Source of the DNA: an uncultured Pelagibacteraceae bacterium
Lineage (GTDB): Bacteria > Pseudomonadota > Alphaproteobacteria > Pelagibacterales > Pelagibacteraceae
NCBI GenBank assembly: GCA_902635975.1
Contig: CACPQC010000006.1
Span: 1 to 35,373 of the forward strand
Length of the DNA stretch: 35,373 nt
Reading direction: 5' to 3'
Positions 1-7,499 of the stretch are shown here, one piece after another. The position numbers and the translations under genes are program-made. Under the pieces are notes generated by a model. It ran no database searches and was not told the origin of the DNA. It saw only the letters and a program-made list of their open reading frames with translations. Within the stretch, counting starts at the first letter, position 1, and the number at the start of each line of letters is the position of its first letter.

Positions 1-1
1 A

Positions 2-1195
2 CTGTTGCAACACCTCAAATCAGACTTGTACAATTGGAAAGCAGAAACGTTTACTGTTGATAGAGATATAATGCAGTTGAATCCATCTGTAACTGTCAGT
101 AGTTTAGGTGCAAGTTTTACTGGCTATCACAGTGACATGATTATTGCAGATGATATTGAAACATCAGACAACTGCATATCAGAAGCACAGAGAGATAAGA
201 TAAAAGAACGTGTGAGTGAATTTGGAAAACTTTCTAATAAAATTTTGTGTGTTGGAACACCGCACACAGAAGATACAATCTACAATCATTTAGAAGACGT
301 TGGATACGTGGCAAAAAAAATACCAGTGATTAGAACACGTCAAAAACAACTTGCAGATTCAACAACAGAAGATGAAGAATATCTTGCTTGGCAAAATCAC
401 CCACAAGGTATGTTTACGCACAAATGGTTAGAACAACAACGTATGGAAACAACAGAAGGTGATTTTAATTCGCAGTATATGCTTATACCTCAATCAACTT
501 TTCAACCGTTGGTGCAGTTAGAAAAAATAAACTACTACAAAGAAGACTTTGTTTGGAACTATGTCAGTCAACCTTTTGGCAACTACATTGCAGACTGCAA
601 ATTAGGTGAAAGCAAAATACAAAGGATATGTGCGGCTTGGGATGCAGCAACTGGACTTAAAGGCAGAGATAATTCTGTATTGAGTGTGTGTGCAAAAGAT
701 GAAAACAACAATGTATTCGTACACGATGTTAAGATACTTTCGGCAGTTGGCGAAGATAGAAGTTTTGAAAATCAATGCAAAGAAGTTATTGCAACGTGTG
801 CAAAACACAAAGTGGGACACGTGTTTGTAGAAGAAAATTTTAGTGCAACACTTGCAAGTGAATTAAGACGTGTAGCACGTCAATTAAAACTTGCAATAAA
901 TGTAATACCTAAATTTAGAAGTCAAAATAAACTGCATTTTATTGCCCAAACGTTAGAGCCAGTTATAAAAATAGGCAGAATGTTTGTGCATGAAAGAGTA
1001 AAAAATGAAACACCTTTTTTAGATGAACTGCAATCATTTCCACGTAAAAATCAAATGGACGACTGCATAGATGCTACTGCCGAAGCAATAAGTCACTTGC
1101 CAGAACTGCAATTGGACATTTCGAAACTTGCAAAAATTCACAATCCTCTCGTCCAAAATCTGCGCAACTTTTCTATCAGCAAAGGATACAACTGA
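2..1195 (+). CDS. terL: Phage terminase large subunit (5'-truncated by window edge)
   Basis: ATP-driven DNA packaging motor and headful/terminal nuclease, acting at the portal vertex. The reading frame is open to the first bases of the window, so the N-terminal Walker A region lies outside; the TTG at position 5 is not a real start. Numbering from that TTG, a Walker B motif (DMIIADD, residues 44-50) is followed by an ATPase coupling motif (VGTPH, 83-87). The RNase H-like nuclease domain shows WDAATG (Asp213), VEEN (Glu276/277) and MDDCIDA (Asp352/353, Asp356), the expected spaced acidic residues. The overall type resembles T7 gp19-like terminases. It is followed by an AT-rich terminator, so it probably ends a transcript. 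Identification is by motif; the subfamily is inferred. Confidence 0.9.
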   Translation: MLQHLKSDLYNWKAETFTVDRDIMQLNPSVTVSSLGASFTGYHSDMIIADDIETSDNCISEAQRDKIKERVSEFGKLSNKILCVGTPHTEDTIYNHLEDVGYVAKKIPVIRTRQKQLADSTTEDEEYLAWQNHPQGMFTHKWLEQQRMETTEGDFNSQYMLIPQSTFQPLVQLEKINYYKEDFVWNYVSQPFGNYIADCKLGESKIQRICAAWDAATGLKGRDNSVLSVCAKDENNNVFVHDVKILSAVGEDRSFENQCKEVIATCAKHKVGHVFVEENFSATLASELRRVARQLKLAINVIPKFRSQNKLHFIAQTLEPVIKIGRMFVHERVKNETPFLDELQSFPRKNQMDDCIDATAEAISHLPELQLDISKLAKIHNPLVQNLRNFSISKGYN

Positions 1196-1234
1196 TAACG
1201 AAGGTGTTTTGGCTAAATAATTTTAGTTTGTAAC

Positions 1235-1258
1235 AAGATTATTTATTAATCTTTTTTT
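1235..1258 (+). terminator. Rho-independent terminator after terL
   Basis: A 7-bp stem (AAGATTA at 1235-1241 with TAATCTT at 1247-1253), a 5-nt loop, and a run of five further T residues. It lies 40 bp after the terL stop and before the next ribosome binding site. The stem is AT-only, so termination may be partial. Just downstream, 1270-1279 is a perfect 10-bp palindrome (CGCACGTGCG) that could be an operator or processing site. Confidence 0.6.
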
Positions 1259-1310
1259 GTATATGCATACGCACGTGCGAAAGAGAATTTGAAAAAGGAG
1301 TAAAAAAATT

Positions 1311-1571
1311 ATGTGTGCACCAAGTAGACCCAGTCCGCCGCCAGCACCAGCCCCACAGCCAACCCCAACTCCAACACCAGAAAAAAAATCTGCAAGACGT
1401 GTTGGCAGAACTTTAAGGCAAGCATCGCCATCACAGAGAGGTAGAGGTGTTTTAATTAGAAGTAAAAGTCCATTGGGCATAAATCCAAACACAACAGTAT
1501 CGTTGGGAACACGAAGAAGTTTGTTAACTCCAATCACTGTACCAGTTGATGTAGAATTTGGGGGATATTAA
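1311..1571 (+). CDS. Small proline-rich phage protein, RGR motif
   Basis: 86 residues, function unknown. The first 25 residues are almost entirely Pro, Ala, Thr, Ser and Gln after an initial MCAPS. A basic stretch follows (KKSARR, then RVGRTLR), and the segment RGRGVLIRSKSPLGI resembles the C-terminal segment of the next gene (RGRASLITRSGGSGSLGI). A strong ribosome binding site (AAAAAGGAG) lies 10 nt before the ATG. Small proteins beginning MC-P with a late RGR-hydrophobic motif are common near the portal and tail genes of podoviruses, where they have no assigned role. A structural or head-completion function is inferred from position only. Confidence 0.65.
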   Translation: MCAPSRPSPPPAPAPQPTPTPTPEKKSARRVGRTLRQASPSQRGRGVLIRSKSPLGINPNTTVSLGTRRSLLTPITVPVDVEFGGY

Positions 1572-1573
1572 TT

Positions 1574-1852
1574 ATGTGTATGCCTTCACCAAAAATGCCA
1601 GACATGTCTGCACAGATAAAAGCACAACAAGATGCACTCAAAGCAGAAAGAGAAGCAGAACAATTAGCACAAAGAGATTCAGAAATGAAACAAGCCGCCG
1701 CCGAAGCAAAAAGACAACAAAGAAAAAGACGTGGCAGAGCAAGTTTGATCACACGTAGTGGCGGCAGTGGTTCGTTGGGCATACTAGATGCAAACGTTGC
1801 ACCTTCATACACTGGTCTTCGACCGTTAGGTAGTGGCACAAACATAACGTAA
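1574..1852 (+). CDS. Small phage protein, RGRASL motif, paralogue-like to preceding gene
   Basis: 92 residues, starting 3 nt after the previous stop, with GGGGGA as ribosome binding site. It begins MCMPSP, has a charged helical stretch rich in Ala, Glu, Gln, Lys and Arg (about residues 12-55, coiled-coil-like), then KRRGRASLITRSGG and a Gly/Ser-rich tail. The KRRGR-SL-GG pattern is typical of a podovirus family annotated only as hypothetical, usually encoded beside portal or internal virion proteins. It shares its start and its RGR segment with the upstream protein, suggesting an old duplication that diverged in the N-terminal half. Function unknown. Confidence 0.75.
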   Translation: MCMPSPKMPDMSAQIKAQQDALKAEREAEQLAQRDSEMKQAAAEAKRQQRKRRGRASLITRSGGSGSLGILDANVAPSYTGLRPLGSGTNIT

Positions 1853-1854
1853 AA

Positions 1855-3369
1855 ATGACAATAGACATTATCAAACAAACTTTTAAGTTGGCTAAAGCCG
1901 CACGTGAAACACACGAAGATGAAATAAGTGAAGCATACAAGTTCACTAGACCAAACAGAGATATTTGGCGAAACAGAGAAAGCCACACAGACAGAACTAA
2001 AATTTATGATAGCACTGCACCAGACAGTGTACAGAATTTAGTATCAACTATTTTAAATTTGCTTATCCCACAAAATCAACAGTGGGCAACTCTTTCAGTA
2101 AGAGAAGATGTAAAAGAAGAAGTTGCAAGTGATATCAAAAGACTTTTAGACAAAGCAAACAGAACAGTTTTTAAAACAATACGAGATAGCAATTTTTATA
2201 TCGCAGCATCAGAAAGTTTGACAGATGCTATCATCAGTGGTTGTGGCGCAATAGGTATGTACGAAACAGAAACTGAAATAGAATTTATAGGTATACCTAC
2301 ATATCAACTTTATTTTTTAGACGATTACAAAGGTGAATTGGATACTGTCTTTAGACAACATCAATGCACTGCACAGTTCTTGTTTGAGAACTACAAAAAA
2401 CTACCAGACAACATCAAAGAACTTGCAATGAAATCACCGCAAGCACAGATAAACGTAACAGAAAGTTGTATGAGATTTACTGGCGACAAAGATTACACTT
2501 ATACCGTTATGGTTGGCAACGACATGGATGTTATTTTTCAAAAGAAGATGGCAACACAGATGTTTGTTGTTTTTAGATTTGGCAGAACTATCGGTGAAGT
2601 TTGGGGTGAGAGTCCAGTTAGAATGGCACTGCCGTACATTAGAACAATCAACGAATGCCAAATGTTAATGCTTCAAGCAGCATCTTACGCATCACTTGGC
2701 GCATGGCAAGTAAACAGTGAAACTGCGGTAAACTTCGCAAACGTAAAACTTAAGGCTGGTGATGTTGTAACAGTTGATCAACCTTTGACTCCTATTCCGT
2801 TTGCTGGCAACTTTGCAATCACAGATGCAACAATACAAGATCATCGACAACAGATAAGAAGAATGATGTTCAATGACGTAATACTTCCACCAGAAAATTC
2901 AGCATCAATGACTGCAACTGAAATACAGATTAGACAACAAGAATTTTACAGAAGATTAGGTACGTACGGACTACGTTTAGAACAAGAATTTTTAAGACCA
3001 GTTATTGCAAACATTGTGAAACGTTTGCAGTTGAAAGGTGCAGTACCAGAATTTGTAACAGACAACACTGCTTTTGAAATAGTCGTCAACAGTGCAGTCA
3101 AAAGAGGTATTGCATTGAGTGAGATAACACGTGACATGCAGATATTACAAGTGATCACACAGTTAGGTTCAGAAGCAACAATGAACGTTGATCTAACAAA
3201 ACTTGCACGTAAGATACTGCGTGATGGCGACATGTCACCAGAAGTATTACGAAGTGAAAGTGAGATTGAAGACATGAAAGAACAGATGCAACAACAACAA
3301 GCATTGCAACAAGTTGCACAACAGTTCATCAATCAAAATCAAAATCAAAACAACCAAACACAAAATTAG
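1855..3369 (+). CDS. Portal (head-to-tail connector) protein, T7 gp8 type
   Basis: 504 residues, the usual size for T7-type connectors. The dodecameric portal forms the DNA channel between capsid and tail, nucleates head assembly and docks the terminase. Typical features are an N-terminal segment ending in KIYDSTAPDSVQNL (residues about 49-62), followed by a hydrophobic wing (LLIPQNQQW), the core segment GRTIGEVWGESP, and the clip/crown region MMFNDVILPPENSASMTATEI. The C-terminus is a Gln/Asn-rich tail after an acidic helix (SEIEDMKEQMQQQQ). It starts 2 nt after the previous stop with no obvious Shine-Dalgarno, so translation may be coupled. Family assignment (Head-tail connector) is confident from recognised sequence features. 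Confidence 0.92.
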   Translation: MTIDIIKQTFKLAKAARETHEDEISEAYKFTRPNRDIWRNRESHTDRTKIYDSTAPDSVQNLVSTILNLLIPQNQQWATLSVREDVKEEVASDIKRLLDKANRTVFKTIRDSNFYIAASESLTDAIISGCGAIGMYETETEIEFIGIPTYQLYFLDDYKGELDTVFRQHQCTAQFLFENYKKLPDNIKELAMKSPQAQINVTESCMRFTGDKDYTYTVMVGNDMDVIFQKKMATQMFVVFRFGRTIGEVWGESPVRMALPYIRTINECQMLMLQAASYASLGAWQVNSETAVNFANVKLKAGDVVTVDQPLTPIPFAGNFAITDATIQDHRQQIRRMMFNDVILPPENSASMTATEIQIRQQEFYRRLGTYGLRLEQEFLRPVIANIVKRLQLKGAVPEFVTDNTAFEIVVNSAVKRGIALSEITRDMQILQVITQLGSEATMNVDLTKLARKILRDGDMSPEVLRSESEIEDMKEQMQQQQALQQVAQQFINQNQNQNNQTQN

Positions 3370-3437
3370 TTTACCAAAAACCAATTATAGAGTCGTATTA
3401 CCGCAGTTAAATACATTACAATTAAATAACAAACGTA

Positions 3438-3665
3438 ATGAACCAAAAAGAACTACAAGAACACTACAAGAGAGTATTTGACACAGAAAGTGGCAAGCAA
3501 GTGTTGTTGGATTTAGAACGTGTCACAAACACAACACGTGTCACTGCTGACTCACCAAATCCATACTCGGCGATCTTCGTAGTTGCTCAACAACAATTAC
3601 TGAAACGAATACGTAACATGACACAGTTGCGTACTGCTAAAATAGAAAAGGACAACGTTAAATGA
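3438..3665 (+). CDS. Bbp19-like small phage protein
   Basis: 75 residues. The N-terminus (ELQEHYKRVFDTESGKQVLLDLERV) matches the pattern of the Bbp19-like family of phages with BPP-1-like heads: a short helix, then F-T-GK-VL-DL. The family lies between portal and scaffold genes in many podoviruses and its role is not established; a head-assembly function is likely from position. The gene overlaps the scaffold gene by 4 nt (ATGA), and the AAGGA near its end serves the scaffold start, so the two are probably translationally coupled. No good ribosome binding site is seen before its own ATG. Confidence 0.7.
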   Translation: MNQKELQEHYKRVFDTESGKQVLLDLERVTNTTRVTADSPNPYSAIFVVAQQQLLKRIRNMTQLRTAKIEKDNVK

Positions 3666-4462
3666 GTGAACAGACACAAACACAAACAGAAACAAAAACA
3701 GTTGAACAGACACAGAGTGCTGAACAACAGACACAACAACCAGCAACAGAAAACTTGCTGACAACAAAAACAGAAAATGCAGAGCAGACTACACAGAACA
3801 CAGAAACTGCTGAAACAGAACGTCCAACGTGGTTACCAGAAAAGTTTAAGACTGCTGAAGACTTGGCGAAAAGTTACACGGAACTTGAAAAGACACTGGC
3901 TGAAAAATCTGCAAAAGTACCCACCGAGTATGATTTTTCCTATGCAAAAGAATTTGGACTTGCAGACATGGACAACGAACTCAAAGCAGAAGTCACGCAA
4001 GCATTTCAACACGCAAAATTAACAGAACAACAAGCCAAAGAAGTGATGGCGATCTACAGTGATCAAGTCAGCAAACTGACAGAACAGTTGCAGAATGCAC
4101 CTCGCACAAACTTGACTGAAGAACAGAGTGTGTTGCAGAAAAACTGGGGTGATGACTATGCAAAGAACATACAAGCAGTCAAACAGTACGCAGAAACACT
4201 GCCAAAGAGAATGTTAGAACATCCACTGGTTGACACTGCTGAAGGCATTGAATTCCTACAAAAATTAATGAACAACAACGTGCAAAACCCAATTGTGAGT
4301 GCAACAACAACACGTCCAAGTGTGATCAGCATAAGAGAACAGATCAACACAATGCGTGATGATTCAAAAATGAAACTGCCTGCTGGTGATCCAGTTGGCG
4401 AAGCACACAGACAGAAACTGTACAATCTGTATGAACAGTTGGAACGTGCACAACAGAATTAG
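3662..4462 (+). CDS. Capsid assembly scaffold protein
   Basis: 266 residues. Scaffold proteins guide coat assembly and are then lost from the capsid. The first 55 residues are a low-complexity Gln/Thr/Glu tract (repeated TQT and QTQ). The segment RPTWLPEKFKTAEDLAKSYTELEKTLAEK follows (about 54-82), the characteristic W-LP-KF-s-EDLAKSY-ELE signature of podovirus scaffolds. The rest is helical and highly charged, with a coiled-coil-like central region and a C-terminal basic helix (HRQKLYNLYEQLER) of the kind that binds coat protein. It lies between portal and coat genes as usual, except that here the leftward island and the control region separate it from the coat gene. Confidence 0.88.
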   Translation: MSEQTQTQTETKTVEQTQSAEQQTQQPATENLLTTKTENAEQTTQNTETAETERPTWLPEKFKTAEDLAKSYTELEKTLAEKSAKVPTEYDFSYAKEFGLADMDNELKAEVTQAFQHAKLTEQQAKEVMAIYSDQVSKLTEQLQNAPRTNLTEEQSVLQKNWGDDYAKNIQAVKQYAETLPKRMLEHPLVDTAEGIEFLQKLMNNNVQNPIVSATTTRPSVISIREQINTMRDDSKMKLPAGDPVGEAHRQKLYNLYEQLERAQQN

Positions 4463-4628
4463 ACAACGTCTTTTATATCGTCTTTCGACGTTCCTCTAAT
4501 ATGTGTGTAGTCCTCTACTAAAAAGTTCTTATCAAAGTACTACACACATTAAATAATTTTGTGCGTTGTTCTTCCGCAAAGTTCGCAACGCACGACATGT
4601 GTGCATTGCGTACGTTTAAGTTCACAGT
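4463..4628. other. Non-coding stretch with three successive stem-loops
   Basis: Directly after the scaffold stop are three inverted repeats in a row. (1) AACGTC 4465-4470 with GACGTT 4487-4492. (2) ATGTGTGTAGT 4501-4511 with ACTACACACAT 4539-4549, a perfect 11-bp stem with a 27-nt loop. (3) GTGCGTTG 4561-4568 with CAACGCAC 4586-4593, a perfect 8-bp stem with a 17-nt loop. None is followed by a clean T-run on the plus strand, so they are not classical terminators. They could be a small RNA, RNA processing sites, or protein-binding sites. No convincing gene is seen. Confidence 0.55.
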
Positions 4629-4844
4629 ATGGTTGACAAAACTGGCGGTGCACACTGTTTTATTATGATTATAAATGTTGAATACATGCTGGACGACAAA
4701 ACACAACGAGTGTCCTTCACTGATGAACAGTTCCTCATTGCAACTGGTTGTGATTGGCAAACTGCAAGCAAGCAACTGCGTATGCAGTTTTTAAAAAGAC
4801 AGATAAAAGAGAACAACAATTTTTGTTATCTGTTGCCAAAGTAA
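4629..4844 (+). CDS. Hypothetical small phage protein (doubtful)
   Basis: 71 residues from the first ATG. The part from residue 13 (MIINVEYMLDDKTQRVSFT) looks most protein-like, with a beta-strand-like start and a charged helical end (KQLRMQFLKRQIKE), so the true start may be an internal ATG near 4665. Codon use resembles neighbouring phage genes. There is no clear ribosome binding site before either ATG, and no family is recognised. It lies alone between two structured non-coding stretches. Confidence 0.4.
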   Translation: MVDKTGGAHCFIMIINVEYMLDDKTQRVSFTDEQFLIATGCDWQTASKQLRMQFLKRQIKENNNFCYLLPK

Positions 4845-5238
4845 TTTAAAAGTCATACGGAGCAGTTTTGTTAGCCACGCCGAAGGCGTGAGCCAAAAAC
4901 CTATAAAGCAGACTAGATGTAGTCTTGTTCTCATCGTACACTATTGTAACAATTAACTGCACTCCAACATTCTGACTGTTTCGTGCCATATAATGGAAGG
5001 TTTTTGCAGTTCACACGTTGGGCACACAGTGGCAGATTATTTCCATTGTATGGAATGTTTTTGCGGTGTGTAAGAAATGTGTGCGGACTGAATGCATTTT
5101 GTGCATAGATCACTAAAATTTTCTGACTACATCTAGTACCGTCTGGTACAAAACATATACCCCCACTTTTTGCCGAAAATGGTGTCGGCGGCAAGTTCGA
5201 TTTTTTTCTGCAATCGTTTTAAGTAAGTGGTTCGCAAA
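4845..5238. other. 394-bp structured intergenic region
   Basis: No convincing gene. It holds a strong hairpin (CACGCC 4876-4881, GAA loop, GGCGTG 4885-4890). It also holds a perfect 13-bp inverted repeat (4912-4924 with 5125-5137) that would close a 200-nt domain, two imperfect direct repeats inside that domain (4986-5008 and 5043-5065), and a 5-bp hairpin (GCCGA 5172-5176 with TCGGC 5185-5189) followed at 5201 by a T-run. An ORF can be read leftward from a TTG at 5194, but it has no ribosome binding site and its sequence follows the repeats. The layout resembles a structured RNA or a replication/regulatory locus; which one cannot be told from sequence alone. Confidence 0.5.
4986..5065. repeat. 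Pair of imperfect 23-bp direct repeats with palindromic heads
   Basis: Copies at 4986-5008 and 5043-5065 start with CCAT-N3-ATGG and continue GGAAGGTTTTTGC / GGAATGTTTTTGC. 18 of 23 positions are identical and the copies are 57 bp apart. Both lie inside the arms of the 13-bp inverted repeat at 4912-4924/5125-5137. They could be iteron-like protein-binding sites or part of a folded RNA. Confidence 0.6.
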
Positions 5239-5526
5239 TTAATTGTTTACTAACAACAACAAACCAGCCTTTACATCAATCGGTATTTTTCTTTTCAAAT
5301 CTTTATTTGCTGTCACATACTTTTCAATCAAATCTTTTGTAAACTTCATACGTTTATTACGATAATCTTCTTCCATTATTTCCAATTGTTCTATTGCAAA
5401 TTTTCGAAACTGTTTATCTTTATAGATATCTATTTGCATCACGCACTGCCCTTCTGCAGTATTAGATAAAGCAACACAATTACGATCGCCAATTCCAAAA
5501 CTAACGCAGTGTGGTACGCAGTCCAC
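5239..5526 (-). CDS. Hypothetical protein, last gene of leftward island
   Basis: 95 residues from a GTG start. An in-frame stop lies shortly upstream and there is no ATG, so GTG at 5526 is the earliest possible start; an internal ATG (MQIDIYKDKQ, residue 30) is an alternative. The first 30 residues contain four Cys (DCVPHCVS, RNCVALS, GQCVM). The rest is a charged helical region (FAIEQLEIMEEDYRNKRMKFTKDLIEKYV) and a hydrophobic end (KAGLLLLVNN). No family recognised. It follows the 226-residue gene by 21 bp and probably shares its transcript. Confidence 0.55.
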   Translation of the reverse strand: MDCVPHCVSFGIGDRNCVALSNTAEGQCVMQIDIYKDKQFRKFAIEQLEIMEEDYRNKRMKFTKDLIEKYVTANKDLKRKIPIDVKAGLLLLVNN

Positions 5527-5547
5527 AAAATAGACAAGTTATTTTTT

Positions 5548-6228
5548 TTACGCATTACTAACCTCATTTACTTTTTTGCCTTCGACAAAATCTATAACTT
5601 TCAATGAAGATGGATCGCAACCCATTTTCACATAACCTTCAGCACGTTGTTCTGCATCGCAATCTTTCTCAAATTTGAAACTGTATTCACTTTCAACGTA
5701 CAGAATTTTATCTGTTTTGTAGAGTCGTTTGAAATCAACATCACTCATATCTGGTACATAGTAACTGTAACTTAATGCTTCGTCATATATCCTATACCAA
5801 ATATCATCAACTGTTTCGTTTTCTTCTATTTCGTTAAGTTCATTAGCAACAATAGTACAAAGTTTTTGACTGAAACTATAATCTTCATCTTCGTAATCAT
5901 TGTCTAAATTTATCTCTATTTCAATTGATGATGTGTTTACTCCGCAATTGCCGTAATCCAAATCAACAGTTACATCTATGTCATCTTTTGTTATCTTCAT
6001 TTTTTTACCCATTACGATGTCATTGTATCTGTGCTCAATCTCTAACAGATTTTTCTTTTTTAAGATTTCGTAAACAGTGTCTTTTGTTATTTCTTCTGCA
6101 AACTCATCTAACTCATTTGAGTTGAATGTAGGCAACACAGTATGATCATCACTGAATACTGCATAATTGTATTTTTTTACTGTGTATCCATAACCTTCAC
6201 TTTCTAATTCCCATTTTCGATCACTCAT
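5548..6228 (-). CDS. Hypothetical acidic phage protein
   Basis: 226 residues, strongly acidic, with alternating beta-type segments (VDLDYGNCGVN, IEIEINLDNDYEDEDYSF). No signal peptide or membrane segment, and no family recognised. The start is well supported: the TAA of the upstream gene overlaps this ATG as TAATG, preceded by AGAGGCGG as ribosome binding site. The end of the protein (ESEYSFKFEKD, then AEQRAEGYVKMG) has the look of the small DpnD/PcfM-like modules that contain EAESEEEA-type helices, but this is only a resemblance. Confidence 0.7.
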   Translation of the reverse strand: MSDRKWELESEGYGYTVKKYNYAVFSDDHTVLPTFNSNELDEFAEEITKDTVYEILKKKNLLEIEHRYNDIVMGKKMKITKDDIDVTVDLDYGNCGVNTSSIEIEINLDNDYEDEDYSFSQKLCTIVANELNEIEENETVDDIWYRIYDEALSYSYYVPDMSDVDFKRLYKTDKILYVESEYSFKFEKDCDAEQRAEGYVKMGCDPSSLKVIDFVEGKKVNEVSNA

Positions 6229-6496
6229 TATGCCGCCTCTCTTTCTTTTAGTATTTGTTTTTCAACTGAAGTCAAAAAATTATCTTTTTGTAGTTGTAAA
6301 ACAGCATAGGTATAACGGTGATCAAATTCTATATTCGTATGCATTGTGATACCGTCCATAAATGCCGCAACTTCAAAAACATCTTCTTTATTAATATTAT
6401 ACCTTTCGTGTTGCATAATTTTTCTTAATCGTTGTTTTGCTTCTTTAAAAGACAAATATTTTTCAATAGATAATTTCATTATGCCGCCTCTCTTTC
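6226..6496 (-). repeat. Duplicated gene-junction element (REAA-stop/start box)
   Basis: On the minus strand, AGAGAGGCGGCATAATG occurs at 6226-6242 and again at 6477-6493; identity extends a few bases further upstream, to 21 nt in all (6226-6246 and 6477-6497). Each copy encodes the C-terminus EREAA, supplies the ribosome binding site AGAGG, and fuses stop to start as TAATG. A shorter version (GTGGCGGCATAATG) lies at 7048-7061 and a related GTGAGGCGGATATGA at 6859-6873. It looks like a reusable coupling cassette that lets small genes be shuffled within the operon. Confidence 0.75.
6228..6479 (-). CDS. Hypothetical phage protein ending EREAA
   Basis: 83 residues, mostly helical and charged (FKEAKQRLRKIMQHERYNINKEDVFEVAAF). 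No family recognised. Both ends are TAATG overlaps with neighbours. Its last five codons (Glu-Arg-Glu-Ala-Ala) are the same at DNA level as the last five of the upstream 127-residue protein, because they also form the ribosome binding site of the next gene. Confidence 0.7.
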   Translation of the reverse strand: MKLSIEKYLSFKEAKQRLRKIMQHERYNINKEDVFEVAAFMDGITMHTNIEFDHRYTYAVLQLQKDNFLTSVEKQILKEREAA

Positions 6497-6862
6497 TGTT
6501 TCATCTATTATTTGTTGTTGCCATTTTTCTTCACTCAAACAGTTTTGGCAGATGCATTCGCCTAACTGTTTAAAGTAGTACAAAAAGTTTTCATCACTTA
6601 AAATACATAATCTTTTTGCCAGTTCACTGTTAGTGAGTTTACGATATTTTGGCGGCAACCAATGTCGCATGTCTGCTCTTATCCGCCATACCAACGTAGA
6701 TGGATTCGAATAAGGCATGCGATATTTGCCATACCAACACTGTTTGTTTAAGCAACCCATCGCCAACTTTGTTTTTGCTTTCAACAGTTTTCGTTGTCTG
6801 TTCCTACGTTTGTCACAACGTGCTTTGTTGGCTTTTTTATGTGCTTTCGGCAGTTTGTTCAT
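6479..6862 (-). CDS. Hypothetical basic, Cys-containing phage protein
   Basis: 127 residues. The first 35 residues are extremely basic (KAHKKANKARCDKRRNRQRKLLK). Aromatic-rich segments follow (NKQCWYGKYRMPYSNPS, VWRIRADMRHWLPPKYR), then a C-terminal C-x-C-x2-C cluster (GECICQNCLSEEKWQQ, about residues 102-117). The basic tail and Cys cluster suggest nucleic-acid binding with a possible metal site; this is inference. It starts with an ATGA overlap with the 63-residue gene, ribosome binding site GTGAGGCGG, and ends EREAA with a TAATG overlap. Confidence 0.65.
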   Translation of the reverse strand: MNKLPKAHKKANKARCDKRRNRQRKLLKAKTKLAMGCLNKQCWYGKYRMPYSNPSTLVWRIRADMRHWLPPKYRKLTNSELAKRLCILSDENFLYYFKQLGECICQNCLSEEKWQQQIIDETEREAA

Positions 6863-7050
6863 ATCCGCCTCACTTTGTTAGCAGTAGTAGCATCAATTGC
6901 TTTCGCACTGTTAATGTCTACAAAGTTTATATCAACAGTGTACATTTTGTTTTCCAACTGTTTTTTTGCAATCTCAACTGCTTCTGTTTCGTTGTTTGCC
7001 ACAACTTCTTCGTCACAAACAGTGTTCAGTTTCACTCTGTATGTCTGCAT
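6859..7050 (-). CDS. Small DpnD/PcfM-like protein
   Basis: 63 residues. It begins MQTYRVKLNTVCDEEVVANNETEAVEIAKKQLENK, the pattern of small DpnD/PcfM-like proteins: a short strand pair, then an acidic helix with repeated E-A-E/I-A. Such proteins are frequent in phage and mobile-element operons and have no settled function. The start overlaps the upstream stop as TAATG; the stop overlaps the downstream start as ATGA. Family likeness is a judgement from pattern only. Confidence 0.65.
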   Translation of the reverse strand: MQTYRVKLNTVCDEEVVANNETEAVEIAKKQLENKMYTVDINFVDINSAKAIDATTANKVRRI

Positions 7051-7499
7051 TATGCCGCCACCTTTTGTTTTGCTTTTTTCACAGATATTTCTGTTATGTC
7101 AAAATCACCTTCATAACATTTACCTTCCCAAAAATATCTCGTTTCAATTTTATAAAACGCATCGTTTTTGTTTTGTGCAAAAATTATACCTTCAACATAA
7201 TCTTCTTTATTCTCATCTTCATCATGTTCTTCGCCAACACCATTGATGCTATGACTCCATACAATACCACTGTATCTAAACGGAGCATCTTTGCTTTTTA
7301 AGTATTCTGCAAAACTGAATACTTTTGCCAGACTCTCTTTTGCCTCAAACGTTGTTTTTGCAACTTCTTTTGCTTGCGCCAAAAACACAGCACGTGTGTT
7401 GTTGCTTTCAGCATACAGTTTATCCAATATGCTTATTCTTTCTTTTTCATCTATCTTTGCAATACACGTGTCAAAAATAGTTTTTACTAGTTTACTCAT
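7050..7499 (-). CDS. Hypothetical phage protein
   Basis: 149 residues with a very good ribosome binding site (GGAAGG, 6 nt before the ATG). The N-terminal half is helical (KLVKTIFDTCIAKIDEKERISILDKLYAE); the C-terminal half is beta-rich with an acidic loop (GVGEEHDEDENKEDYVEG) and ends KAKQKVAA. No family recognised. Its well-formed start makes it the most secure first gene of the leftward operon; it is followed by five others with overlapping or closely spaced ends. Confidence 0.7.
   Translation of the reverse strand: MSKLVKTIFDTCIAKIDEKERISILDKLYAESNNTRAVFLAQAKEVAKTTFEAKESLAKVFSFAEYLKSKDAPFRYSGIVWSHSINGVGEEHDEDENKEDYVEGIIFAQNKNDAFYKIETRYFWEGKCYEGDFDITEISVKKAKQKVAA

Noticed and set aside
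4931..5194. Leftward 87-codon ORF with several Cys and repeated KN(I/L)P segments, HNH-like at first sight
   Set aside because: Starts at TTG without a ribosome binding site; the repeated segments are simply the translated direct repeats; no complete HNH motif.
6700..7301. Long Phe/Cys/Leu-rich ORFs on the plus strand
   Set aside because: They are the antisense of the leftward small genes, which have ribosome binding sites and overlapping starts; the composition is typical of reverse-strand artefacts.
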